Both the position numbers and the translations under genes were made by a program. Positions 39,534 through 48,920 of a DNA stretch of 64,000 nucleotides are shown here, one piece after another. This DNA comes from Shewanella vesiculosa (GTDB lineage: Bacteria > Pseudomonadota > Gammaproteobacteria > Enterobacterales > Shewanellaceae). Numbering within the stretch: position 1 is the first letter of the stretch; each line of letters begins with the position of its first letter. The stretch is taken from assembly GCF_021560015.1 (NCBI RefSeq), contig NZ_CP073588.1, forward strand, positions 3,224,001 to 3,288,000. Reading direction: 5' to 3'. Below the pieces are notes generated by a model. That model was not told the DNA's origin. It worked only from the letters and a program-made list of their open reading frames with translations, and did not search any database.

Positions 39534-39835
39534 TCACTGAGCAATTGTTAGTGCTGATCGCTCAAAATGATATCAAGGATGATATCGTCGATACTTTAAT
39601 CGAGCTGGATTTCTTATCAGGTTTTAGCCTAGGTGATATTTGTGGTTTTAGTCGCGAACATAGCCACTTTAATATTAAGGAACAGGTTGAAGGTTACCGA
39701 GAATTTTGTAAATTTGAAATTATGCATCCAGTTGATCAGCAGCAGGCATTATTGAGCGCCCTTGCGCTAGTGTGCAAACATAATCCGTGTCGTTACTGGA
39801 TCACGCCAATCGTGCATACCGGCACCTTATGTTAG
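39530..39835 (+). CDS. DUF3240 family small protein of the efflux operon
   Basis: This 101-residue cytoplasmic protein matches the DUF3240 family, which regularly follows CusA-type pump genes and has a PII-like ferredoxin fold. That fold suggests binding of a small ligand or nucleotide. Cys and His residues cluster at the end (CKHNPCRYWITPIVHTGTLC) and could bind metal. Its ATG overlaps the pump stop, so it is translated with the pump. Function unknown; probably a regulator or metal sensor of the pump. Confidence 0.8.
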   Translation: MITEQLLVLIAQNDIKDDIVDTLIELDFLSGFSLGDICGFSREHSHFNIKEQVEGYREFCKFEIMHPVDQQQALLSALALVCKHNPCRYWITPIVHTGTLC

Positions 39836-39934
39836 CCGAAATAATAGCAATCGGACTAAAGCATCTTGTGTCAAACAAGCGATAAACTTACACCGGTTTG
39901 CGGTCGCTATTGAATAAAATGGTAAGGCGTTGAG

Positions 39935-40357
39935 ATGAAAATCTACCACGGTTTAGGATTATTCTTATCTACTGTGTTGGTCACAAATAGTGTTGTGGCC
40001 AACGAATTAACGTCCAATGATAGCGCTGTGGCGGTTGAGTTTATTATGGCACCGGCGAGTAAAATAAAGCTGTCATTTGATGAAATAGTGACATTAGATT
40101 CACTAACGCTTAACGACATGGACGGCTACGGGCTCAATTTAAACATTCAAGTGCCGAAAGGTGAAAGCAAGGTCTTTTCTGTTGAGATACCCTCACTTAT
40201 GCCGACTGATTATGTTGTTTTATGGCAGGTCCATAATCATGATAACGTCGCTAAAAAGGGAACGCTTAAGCTAACCATTGAAGATGACGATAGCTACCCT
40301 CGTCCATCAACCAAAAAACATAAGTACGCTATCCTGCATAACAAATTGCATCATTAA
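39935..40357 (+). CDS. Secreted CopC-like protein
   Basis: This 140-residue protein has a signal peptide (cut near VVA-NELTS) and one small beta-rich domain. The pattern MAPASKIKLSFDEIVTLDSLTLNDMDG resembles the start of the CopC/YobA copper-resistance fold, and the tail is His-rich (KKHKYAILHNKLHH). The similarity is limited, so the call is tentative. It lies 100 bases after the DUF3240 gene on the same strand, in line with a metal role for the cluster. Confidence 0.5.
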   Translation: MKIYHGLGLFLSTVLVTNSVVANELTSNDSAVAVEFIMAPASKIKLSFDEIVTLDSLTLNDMDGYGLNLNIQVPKGESKVFSVEIPSLMPTDYVVLWQVHNHDNVAKKGTLKLTIEDDDSYPRPSTKKHKYAILHNKLHH

Positions 40358-40702
40358 ATAATTTGCCGATAGTTTGGCTCACAAGATTGCGAATTAGCGA
40401 CTAAAGCATTTACTTACTCGCAGATCATCACCAATACAGTTCGAGATGATCCGCGGGGTTAAAGCGATTTAACATATCAAATACGCCAACAGCATCCATT
40501 ATGTGGCTTGTGAAAAGTCGGACAGTAAGCGCTCAACATGGAATAAAAAACGATAGCAATAAGCAAAATGGTATTGTGGCGAGTATTCTGCTAAGTTCAA
40601 TTGTTATCAATTAGTTGTGTGTGCATTGATACTGATACTCAAGCTGAATGGGCATAATCAGTATTCGAACACTGTCATTATCATTGAAAGGAATACTTGT
40701 TT
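40358..40702. other. Intergenic region without a recognised gene
   Basis: About 345 bases lie between the CopC-like and the YceK-like genes. I see no terminator with a T-run and no supported gene. A short minus-strand open frame (about 40480-40560, encoding FDMLNRFNPADHLELYW) could be a decayed gene fragment, but it has no clear start. Confidence 0.4.
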
Positions 40703-41029
40703 ATGAAAGGATTCACACTCATTTTAGTCGCGCTATGTACATTTTCATGTGCAACCATTAAAACCATTGATCCCCCACAAAATCATCTTAATATCTCGCA
40801 GAATGGCAAAAAAAGTTATTGTGAAGAGATACCAAGAGTCTATAGCGGTGTTTCGTATAACTTCTGCCTTTTATATGGTGAGCCAAGTAAAACGGTCAAT
40901 TTAGGTGGCTCAGTTAACAAGGTCCCTCTTATTGTTTTTGATACGGTGTTTTCTGTGGTTTCTGATACCGTCGTTTTACCCTACACCATAAAAATGCAAG
41001 CTGACAAAGGCTCACTTAAGGTTAATTAA
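40703..41029 (+). CDS. YceK/YidQ-like lipoprotein
   Basis: This 108-residue protein has a signal sequence ending at a Cys (ALCTFSCATI), a probable lipidation site, and a short domain with RVYSGVSYNFCLLYG and LIVFDTVFSVVSDTVVLPYT. The second block, with its Asp and Pro/Tyr end, is typical of the YceK/YidQ lipoproteins of unknown function. I chose ATG 40703; a TTG two codons upstream is possible. Confidence 0.7.
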   Translation: MKGFTLILVALCTFSCATIKTIDPPQNHLNISQNGKKSYCEEIPRVYSGVSYNFCLLYGEPSKTVNLGGSVNKVPLIVFDTVFSVVSDTVVLPYTIKMQADKGSLKVN

Positions 41030-41237
41030 CCTGCCTATTCTTTAGCATAAATCTAGGCAAATCGGATGGTTTATCGATGATAATTTTTAGCAGGTCATTA
41101 ATGGCTATAAGGATCAATCACTATGGTTGAGCCATTGTAGAATGAAAGTTCTGATCAATTGACTGTGTAAACAAGATAAGCCTGAATTAACCATAAAACA
41201 GACCGAACACCAGACAAGAAAGCGAAGAATAACAGCC

Positions 41238-41777
41238 ATGAAAAGACTGTCAGGAATAGCATTAATTAGCTCAGTTATTTTATATAAATTACTGTCCACA
41301 TATTTTGATTACCATTTATATTTCTACAGCTTTGAGAACTATAAAATATTTGATGCAACATTAAATTTACTGCTGTTTTCGATACTGCTATGCGGTTCTT
41401 TATTGGCTGAACTCAAAGTGAAACTATTATTAATCATAGTAGGCTTTGTATTCGCTTCTTATCATGTATCAACATTTTTAAAATACGGCGAAAAATACAA
41501 ATCTATATATGAAGTCAATAAAAATAGCACCTTAGTGTTAACCAGTTACGATTTAGGTGCACTAGGAAGTGGCTTGGTAAACGTTGAACTTTACCAAAAA
41601 AATAACTTACTGATGGAACCTATCACGCTAAGGTCATATGAGCACATAATGAATGGTGAAATAGTAAAATATGGTAATTGCTGTGTAAAAATAACCATGA
41701 CAACTTATGACAGGAAAACCATCGAAGATATCATAAGCTTAAATGAAGTCCTTATTAGGCCAAGTATGACTCGGTAA
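41238..41777 (+). CDS. Hypothetical membrane protein
   Basis: The 179-residue protein has three probable membrane helices in its first 80 residues (ISSVILYKLLSTYF, ATLNLLLFSILLCGSLLA, LLLIIVGFVFASYHVS). A soluble C-terminal region of about 95 residues follows (TLVLTSYDLGALGSGLVNVELYQ region). I do not recognise a family. The sequence is AT-rich compared with the metabolic genes around it. It ends 120 bases before the convergent dabA. Confidence 0.5.
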   Translation: MKRLSGIALISSVILYKLLSTYFDYHLYFYSFENYKIFDATLNLLLFSILLCGSLLAELKVKLLLIIVGFVFASYHVSTFLKYGEKYKSIYEVNKNSTLVLTSYDLGALGSGLVNVELYQKNNLLMEPITLRSYEHIMNGEIVKYGNCCVKITMTTYDRKTIEDIISLNEVLIRPSMTR

Positions 41778-41898
41778 ACCTATTTCCAAGGCGTATTGAC
41801 CTCTACGCGAGGTTCATACGCCAACGGACGACTGATAAAAATAATCGCGACTCATTATAATTGTTACCACCTGCACTAACGTTACAGGGCGACAAATG

Positions 41899-44323
41899 TT
41901 AAGCCGTTTGTGGTAACCACTGCCCCTGATAGTAACGTTCAATTACGCCTTCATCTGACCAGCGCAGTAAATACAACCATTGGTTATCGACAAGCCAGCG
42001 CACATTGTCATGTTTAGCCGTGATCTGCTCAATGGGCTCTCTTGGTGCAGCGAGATACACAGCTAAACGTTGCGGTTGATGCATCCATTTTTGGCCATCA
42101 TGCAGCGTTTGCATCGACAGGCCAATACGTAAATCGCCACCGTTACCTTCAAATACACCAATATGACCCGCGACAGCGTTATGCAGTAACTTATTACCAC
42201 TACCGTATTTAACATTATCGCTCACCGATGCGTTATATTGCATATTAATCCAATTGGTTACCACCATAGGCGCGGTCATGATTAATTCTAAAACGCCAAA
42301 GTCAGCATCATTTTGCCATTGGTAATCATGTAAAAAGCTTCGACCTTGCAGATTGACATTTCTGGTCCAAGATCGAGGCGCCACAATAAAAGCGGCATTA
42401 TTTACCAAACCCCATTCTGGACGCACTTGAGACCAATCATTACTGCGCTGAATATAAAATCGATCTAATTCAGCTGCACTGCTAACTAACTCTGGGGAGA
42501 TGTGAACCAAACGCTCTCGCTGCGCCGTTTCTGTAGCAGCTGTTAGCCATGAGACTAGGACGGGATCGATATCGGTATCAAAGCAATCAATATGATCTGT
42601 GGTGGTGTTATGCAATGCGGCCACAAAATGGGTCGTGCTAGGAATTACAACCTCTAGATCTAACAATGCTTTACGTACATCTTGCTCATTTAATAATTGG
42701 GCTAAAACCCGCACGTTTACTTCACCAGTTTGACCGCCACAGGCACCACAATCCAAGCCCGCAGCATGTAAATTATTGGTGGTGTGGCTTCCATGTCCGA
42801 CCAATAATACCGTAGGTGAGAATTGGCTTAATCCCATGGCATTTAGGATACCTTTAGCCAGTTCAGCTTTATCGGTTAACGACAGTAGCTGATCATTTTT
42901 ACGTAAGATCCAGCTTTTTTGATGAGTCAGTGCATTAACAGGATTGTGGGTTTGTTTGGCAAAAAATGATTTTTTGAGCATTTTAAAAGCATAGAGCCAG
43001 CCCATGGATTCCACCATAGAAAATGCTGACGGCGCAGCTTGTGACCAGGTTTGCCAACGAGCCTTGCTATTTAGCGTATCGGTTTGAGCCTGTGTATCAC
43101 GCCATTCAGACACTCGTATGATCGGCTGTAACAATCCCGGTAACTGAGGGCGAGACAATTCACTGTCGTGCGGTTGATACTCGATAGGTAATCCGAAAAA
43201 GCCCGCAAACCCTATGGTTTGGATATCATCACTCTGATTTTCTAACGCCCGGCGTATGACCTCTGAACGAACGTCGATACAAAATGCGGCCTGTAACTTT
43301 GGCGCTGTTATAGGGTGCTTTTGAGCATCCACTAACTGAGTGTTCAGCTTGTGTTGATAACTCAGTTCAGCTGCCTTTGCCCACACCCAAAGGGGCTGTT
43401 GTGCTTGCTCATGCTGCGCGAGTAGATGCGGAAGTTGGTCTTTTTTCACGCATCCAAAGCGCGGCTAAGTGAATAAAACTGTCCGTTTGTTGTGCTTTTA
43501 AGTAACGCCAAATCACTAACTCCCAAGCCATACGAATTGCCAGTAGTTGCAGCATTTCATCGCTCGGCGTTGCCTGCAAGTCGCCTTGCCAGCGCAAATA
43601 GGCGACCCAAGAAGCCCAGCCATTAATATCAAGTAACAATGCATGGGCATAAGACTCGATTACAGTGTCATCAATCCCCAACTCAGCAACAGCTTCTGCG
43701 AGCAAGGTCGGTACATCTTGCGGTAATTGCTTGAAATAGTGCAGCAAGCCTGGCTCATCCATAATAATACTCAGGCCGCGATCCCGACCGGTAACCTCGA
43801 GCCAATGACAGTATAGATCTGGCTGTGCTGAACTATCACGACAAGGCAAAATGGGCCGCAACTGTTGATAATATGCGGCACAAAATTGACTGATTTGATG
43901 AATGATTTCATCCCGCCATGCCATTTTGTATCGGTCGCGTTGATTATCTAATAAATCGGCAATATTGTGAAAATGAGTCAGATCATCGGCTTGATCAAGA
44001 AAGGCTTCAAGCTGATCCACTGACATTGCAACCTCTTGTTGCTCCGCCGCTAATAACAACGCATGCTGGCTAATGTCGCCTTGTGCATATAAATGCTGAT
44101 AATAGCCTTTGGGCATTAAACACTGAATACGATCGAGTGCCGATACTCGCGCCGACACTTGTTCAATCGGTTGCTCACGCATTTGCCAAAATGGATTAAC
44201 AGCAATCATTTTATCGAGCGGCCATGTAGGGGCAATGTTGTTACCCGCGGAAGTTAATTTTGCCTGCTGGCTATCAGTCAGTTGCGCTATCAAAGGTGAT
44301 TTAACTGCGATACTCATGGTCAT
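41899..44323 (-). pseudogene. dabA: Inorganic carbon transporter subunit DabA (DUF2309), split by a +1 frameshift
   Basis: DabA is the zinc-containing, carbonic-anhydrase-like half of the DAB bicarbonate/CO2 uptake system. The N-terminal frame (43409-44323) includes PTWPLDKMIAVNPFW and ends LAALWMREK. The C-terminal frame (41899-43449) continues DQLPHLLAQH and holds the metal and catalytic blocks: FCIDVRSE, and LVGHGSHTTNN with DCGACGGQ. Deleting one base from the six-T run at 43441-43446 restores REKDQLP and about 807 residues, a normal length. The catalytic residues are intact, so I judge the break an assembly error. It overlaps dabB by four bases. Confidence 0.9.
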
Positions 44324-45912
44324 ACTTCCTCAACTTCGGTGGCTTTATCTAATACTTTATTATTGCTGGGTGCTGGCAACTGCACTGGCCACACTTGTAA
44401 CGTCAATCGAGTGAGCCATTCATCTAAATATAAACCGGCAAATAAGGCGATATGTAAATGATGTATTGAGGGTCTATGTGGCTGATAACGCAACATCCAA
44501 TTGAGCACAAACAAACTGACAAATAACAGTATTGCGACAATATCGACCGCACTTAACGCCTCAACATGCATGGCTGATGTGGCGGGAATGATGGCCCCAA
44601 ACAACCACTTAAACCCGCTGTAACTGATCACTAATAATATGCTTAAGAGGAAAACGGGCATCATGCTGCTGCGCAGTCGCTCACTGTGGCGCTGAGCCAA
44701 TAACATGGTGAGTGCTAATACCAATAACAACCAAACACTCCATACTCCTTGATAGTCTATAACCATCACTGCCATCGAGACGATAATGCTTGAAATTACC
44801 CCTGCCACTATCCAATCTATCATCTTAGGATTGGCCGCTGGCGCAAGACGCCTTTGCATATCCTCATAAACCGCACTGCTTGAATTCAAAAATGCATAGG
44901 CTTTGTAAACTGAGTGCGTTAATAAATGCAGTAAGGCTAATTCAAACAACCCTAATGCACATTCAACTAACATCAAGCCCATTTGCGCGCTGGTAGACCA
45001 AGCTAAACGCACTTTGATGCTAATTCGAGTGGTCATGATTAATGCCGCCATCACAGTGGTTAATCCTGCAACAATTAGCACTAGCCACTGCGCGACAGTA
45101 GATTGAATAAACAAGGGCGCAAATAAAATCAGCAAGAAACCACCGAGGTTAATGACCCCTGCATGCAGTAAAGCACTTACCGGTGTCGGCGCTTCTACAA
45201 CCTGTATCAACCAGCCGTGTACCGGTAATTGCGCACATTTAATTAAGGCCGTGAGTGCAATTAGCACTGCAGCAATATGATCGACTGTCGTTAGTTGTAA
45301 GTTGTCGTTTGTGGCCACCGCATTAAAGTGGCTAAGTAAATCACTTATCAATAAGCTGCCGTGCTGCTGATACAACAATATAATTGCAGCCAATAACGAG
45401 GTTTCTGCGGTGCGTGCTAAGAGGAATTTTTTATGTGCCGCCAGCGCCGCGCGAGGGCGTTCAGGATAGAAGGTTAAAAGCTTATGCAAGGCTAAGCTAA
45501 TTGATACCCAACCGAGCCAGAATAATAATAAATGGTTACTAATCACTACCACAGACACTGCCGCGAGAATATTCAGTAGCCAGTGCCAATAAGTGCCGCT
45601 ACGAGGTTCGCCCGCCATATAATTACGCGAAAATGCGATTAAAATAACACTCATAAAGACCACTAGCCCCATCATCAAGAGGCTGAGTCGTGATTGGCTA
45701 ATATATTGCGCATCAGCGTGAAGACTCGGTAACACAATACTTACCACCAAGGCGGTAATATAGAGCACAACAATAAGACCGCTGAGCTTAATTAACCATG
45801 TAGATTTATTATTAAACCTCGCACGGTCACTCAAACGCCCACTCAGGGCGCTAGCCAAAAGTAACGTAATGGGAATACATAATAAAAAAACGGACGATAA
45901 CGCGATATTCAT
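44320..45912 (-). CDS. dabB: Inorganic carbon transporter membrane subunit DabB (NuoL-like)
   Basis: DabB is a cation-conducting membrane protein related to complex I and Mrp antiporter subunits (NuoL/MrpA). With DabA it is proposed to use ion flow to drive CO2 hydration. The 530-residue protein has about thirteen helices and antiporter motifs: LPVHGWLIQVVEAPTPVSAL (the conserved loop with Pro and the HAGVINLGG helix) and STSAQMGLMLVECALG. It is first in the dab operon. A LysR-type regulator diverges from it at 46010. Confidence 0.9.
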   Translation of the reverse strand: MNIALSSVFLLCIPITLLLASALSGRLSDRARFNNKSTWLIKLSGLIVVLYITALVVSIVLPSLHADAQYISQSRLSLLMMGLVVFMSVILIAFSRNYMAGEPRSGTYWHWLLNILAAVSVVVISNHLLLFWLGWVSISLALHKLLTFYPERPRAALAAHKKFLLARTAETSLLAAIILLYQQHGSLLISDLLSHFNAVATNDNLQLTTVDHIAAVLIALTALIKCAQLPVHGWLIQVVEAPTPVSALLHAGVINLGGFLLILFAPLFIQSTVAQWLVLIVAGLTTVMAALIMTTRISIKVRLAWSTSAQMGLMLVECALGLFELALLHLLTHSVYKAYAFLNSSSAVYEDMQRRLAPAANPKMIDWIVAGVISSIIVSMAVMVIDYQGVWSVWLLLVLALTMLLAQRHSERLRSSMMPVFLLSILLVISYSGFKWLFGAIIPATSAMHVEALSAVDIVAILLFVSLFVLNWMLRYQPHRPSIHHLHIALFAGLYLDEWLTRLTLQVWPVQLPAPSNNKVLDKATEVEEV

Positions 45913-46009
45913 AAACTGCCTCTTCTTTTAGTCAACAGAGTATGTCAGAGCTGTATATTTAATAAAAATATATATAAACTAATAAAACGTTCTGTTTTGG
46001 TTAACTATA

Positions 46010-46905
46010 ATGAGTCGTCTTAATTATCATCACCTTTATTATTTTTGGCGTGTCGCGGTTGTAGGCAACCTGACGCAAGTCGCTAAAGACCTGCATATTT
46101 CTCAGTCAGCATTGTCGGCACAAATTAAGCAATTTGAACACAACATGAATGTTGAGTTGTTTGAGCGCAGAGCACGACGCCTCAACCTAACGGTCCATGG
46201 TCATCGTGTATTGGCTTATGCCGATGATATATTCAGTAAAGGCGAAGAGTTGGAGTCTTTTTTACGCAAAGGCAGTATGAGTGAAAAGCAGCATTTCTAT
46301 TGGGGTCTTAACCACATTATCGCGTAACTTTGTGGAGAATTTTATCAGCCCGTTGCTGGCCAATCCTAATGTGAGCTTTTCTTTATCGGCCAGAGGCATG
46401 AGCGATCTATTAAACGGTCTGGCGGATCACGAACTGGATTTAGTACTGACTAATCGACCTATCAGTGTCGATAAAAAAAGATCCATTATGGCAAACCCAG
46501 TTGGTTTCCAGGCAACCTTTGGCGATTGTGGGCCCCAAAGCTAACCGGATAAACGCCAGTTTCCCGGAAGGTTATCAAGACATGCGCTGGGTTCTACCGG
46601 GTAAAAATACTGAAATTAGGGCAGCATTCAATTCCTTTTGCGCGACCTGGCAATATCAACCCGATGTGCAAGCAGAAGCCGATGACATGGCCATGCTGCG
46701 TCTTTTAGCCCGCGACAGTGGCGCACTGGTTGTGTTACCTCCAGTGGTTGTTAAAGACGAAATTGAACAGGGGATTTTAAATGTGTATCAGCACTTACCC
46801 AATGTTTATGAAAATTTCTATGCCATTACCACCCAACGAAAATTTGTACCTGAGGTGTTATTGGCACTATTGAAGCAGCAGCTTGATCCTGCATTTAGTG
46901 ATTAA
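46010..46905 (+). pseudogene. LysR-type regulator (NhaR-like) beside dab, split by two +1 frameshifts
   Basis: The first frame (46010-46327) carries the winged helix-turn-helix: LNYHHLYYFWRVAVVGN, SQSALSAQIKQFEH, LFERRARRLNLTVHG. The second (to 46544) continues with SIGVLTTLSRNFVENFISPLL, the third (to 46905) with DPLWQTQLVSRQPLAIVGP and the effector-domain end. Two single-base deletions restore a 297-residue LysR protein: one near 46284-46296 (A4 or T3 run) and one in the seven-A run at 46473-46479. Placement suggests control of dabBA by CO2 or ions; the N-terminus resembles NhaR. Probably functional in the cell. Confidence 0.82.
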
Positions 46906-47191
46906 TGTCTATCCATATTTGTTCGCCAATGATGTCGCTAAGCCCGCTGAAATGACTATGTCGACGCTTAATTGTCGAGCATAAAGCCTAATCCGTGGCT
47001 GTTCATTTCAGATCCCTTGCGGTGAATGCGTTTTGGCCTATGCGAGGGAAATTAGTTAGCTTAAAACATTGGTAAATATCACTTAACGACACACTGAATA
47101 TATTGAGTAGATTATTTAAGCTTAGACCAAAGTCGATAGCCTACAATGACATATAGAGTGCTAATCTGAATAAAAATGGATTGGAGTCTTC

Positions 47192-48736
47192 ATGCTAACT
47201 AAAATAATGTTGATTAATGGTTTAGTGATATTTACCTTAGCAATGCTGCTGAGTTTTTTATCTCTACCTTCATGGCTATATGCATTTTTAGTCGCGGTTG
47301 CCTCTGTTATCACCTTACTGCTTACCCAAAAAAAACCTATAGCTACAGATAGCACGGACTCATCTCAACAAGATCAACACGTTGCCAATGGCATAAGTAA
47401 AGCCGCCACTCGAATAGCCATTGGCGGAGCCGAAGTATCATTTTTTATTGAAAAACTCGCACACGCAATGGGTTTACAAGTTAAGCATGTTCAAGAAATC
47501 TCACAACGCGCCAGCAATTTAGAACAAGGTGCTCAACAACTATTAGGCCAATCAGCCAATGTACGAGCGCTAGTTGAAGAAGCCAGTACACAAGCGTCTA
47601 GCTACGCCGAAGAAATAAAGCAAGTGGATGAACAACAACAAAAATTGTCGACTGAAATTGAATCCACCGCAGTATTACTCATCGAACTAAAAAATAAAGC
47701 CAGCGCGATCAGCAGCATCACAGATACGATTAATAAACTGTCTGATCAAACTAATATGCTGGCACTCAATGCTGCCATTGAGGCCGCCAGAGCTGGAGAG
47801 CAAGGCAGAGGGTTTGCAGTCGTTGCCGATGAAGTGCGCAATTTGGCTCATAAAACGGCCGAAGCAACACAAGGTATTGAGTCATTGCTATCCGAAATTG
47901 GTCAAAACAGTATTCAATCAGTACAAGCCATGCAACAAGTCAGTGATATGGGCGGCAAACTGTCTAGTCGGATGAATGAAATTTATATACTCACCAAAGC
48001 CAGTCAAGAAAGCATGGCCAGTGCCGCGAGCGAAATGCTGCAAATGGATCAAACCGTGAATTTTACCGTTGATAATACCAATGGTATTGGGGCAAATATT
48101 GAAGGCATTGGCGCTTCGATTCTTAAAGTCGATACTGATTTAATTGAAGCTTCAGATAGGGTGCTCGTGCTAAGTGGCTTTGCAGAACAGATATTCCGTC
48201 ATCTACAACATTTTGAATTATCCGATAAACATGCCGTCATCGCCAAAGTAGCTTTGAATGCTGCGGCCAATGTCGGCGCTATTTTTGAACAAGCCTTAAC
48301 TAAAGGTTCGCTTACACAAGCGCAATTATTTGATTCAAATTACCAACCCATTCCTAATACCAACCCACAAAAGTTCACCACAGGTTTTGATCGTTTTACC
48401 GACTCAAATTTACCGAGTATTCAAGAAGCTATTTTAGATAATAATGCCGATATTATTTATGCTGGTGCGGTGGATGTTAGAGGATATTTCCCCACTCATA
48501 ACCGCAAATTTACCCAAGCGTTAACCGGAAATCGCGAACGCGATCTTGCCGGTAATCGCACCAAGCGTATTTTTGATGATCCAACAGGTAAACGCTGCGG
48601 CAGTAACGTTGAAAGTTTCTTATTGCAAACATATAAACGCGATACCGGCGAAGTGATGCATGATCTCTCTGCCCCAATTTATGTTAACGGTAAACATTGG
48701 GGCGGATTTAGAATTGGCTACAAGGCAGAAAATTAA
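47192..48736 (+). CDS. Methyl-accepting chemotaxis protein with a C-terminal sensor-like domain
   Basis: The 514-residue protein has two adjacent N-terminal membrane helices (about 5-25 and 28-46) with almost no periplasmic part. The MCP signalling domain shows the hairpin tip [20 protein letters not shown] and [15 protein letters not shown]. After it a domain of about 160 residues follows ([48 protein letters not shown]). It resembles Cache-like sensors but sits in the cytoplasm at the C-terminus. Family members with this layout exist in Vibrio and Shewanella; the ligand is unknown. It is a single gene. Confidence 0.9.
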   Translation: MLTKIMLINGLVIFTLAMLLSFLSLPSWLYAFLVAVASVITLLLTQKKPIATDSTDSSQQDQHVANGISKAATRIAIGGAEVSFFIEKLAHAMGLQVKHVQEISQRASNLEQGAQQLLGQSANVRALVEEASTQASSYAEEIKQVDEQQQKLSTEIESTAVLLIELKNKASAISSITDTINKLSDQTNMLALNAAIEAARAGEQGRGFAVVADEVRNLAHKTAEATQGIESLLSEIGQNSIQSVQAMQQVSDMGGKLSSRMNEIYILTKASQESMASAASEMLQMDQTVNFTVDNTNGIGANIEGIGASILKVDTDLIEASDRVLVLSGFAEQIFRHLQHFELSDKHAVIAKVALNAAANVGAIFEQALTKGSLTQAQLFDSNYQPIPNTNPQKFTTGFDRFTDSNLPSIQEAILDNNADIIYAGAVDVRGYFPTHNRKFTQALTGNRERDLAGNRTKRIFDDPTGKRCGSNVESFLLQTYKRDTGEVMHDLSAPIYVNGKHWGGFRIGYKAEN

Positions 48737-48838
48737 TACCCTGCATTATTTCGGTCGCAATCGTTTGGGGAATATAGCCAGCGGCGATATCCAAACTCAA
48801 TACAAATAAATAACGCCGTCACGGCTCATCTCGATTCC

Positions 48839-48871
48839 AAAAAAGAGGCCCAAGTCATGTAACTTGGGCCC
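48839..48871 (-). terminator. Terminator of acnA
   Basis: The stem GGCCCAAGT/ACTTGGGCC with a six-base loop is followed on the minus strand by CTCTTTTTT. It lies 50 bases after the acnA stop. Confidence 0.88.
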
Positions 48872-48920
48872 ATTTACAGGCTATTTAACGCCCTGTTCAA
48901 CTGAAATACACCTCAATGAC

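Noticed and set aside
40480..40560. Transposase fragment on the minus strand
   Set aside because: Too short, with an upstream stop and no start site. I cannot assign it to a family.
41114..41299. Minus-strand short frame overlapping the hypothetical membrane gene
   Set aside because: It overlaps the better-supported plus-strand gene that starts at 41238, and its composition looks random.
44320..45912. Annotation of dabB as an NADH dehydrogenase subunit L of complex I
   Set aside because: No other nuo genes are present, and the DUF2309 partner directly follows. This pair defines the DAB system.
11755..46905. Programmed ribosomal frameshifting as the cause of the split genes
   Set aside because: The shifts lie in unrelated genes (enzymes, regulators, transporters), and I noticed no shared slippery heptamer or downstream structure. 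One-base over-call in homopolymers explains all with a single cause.
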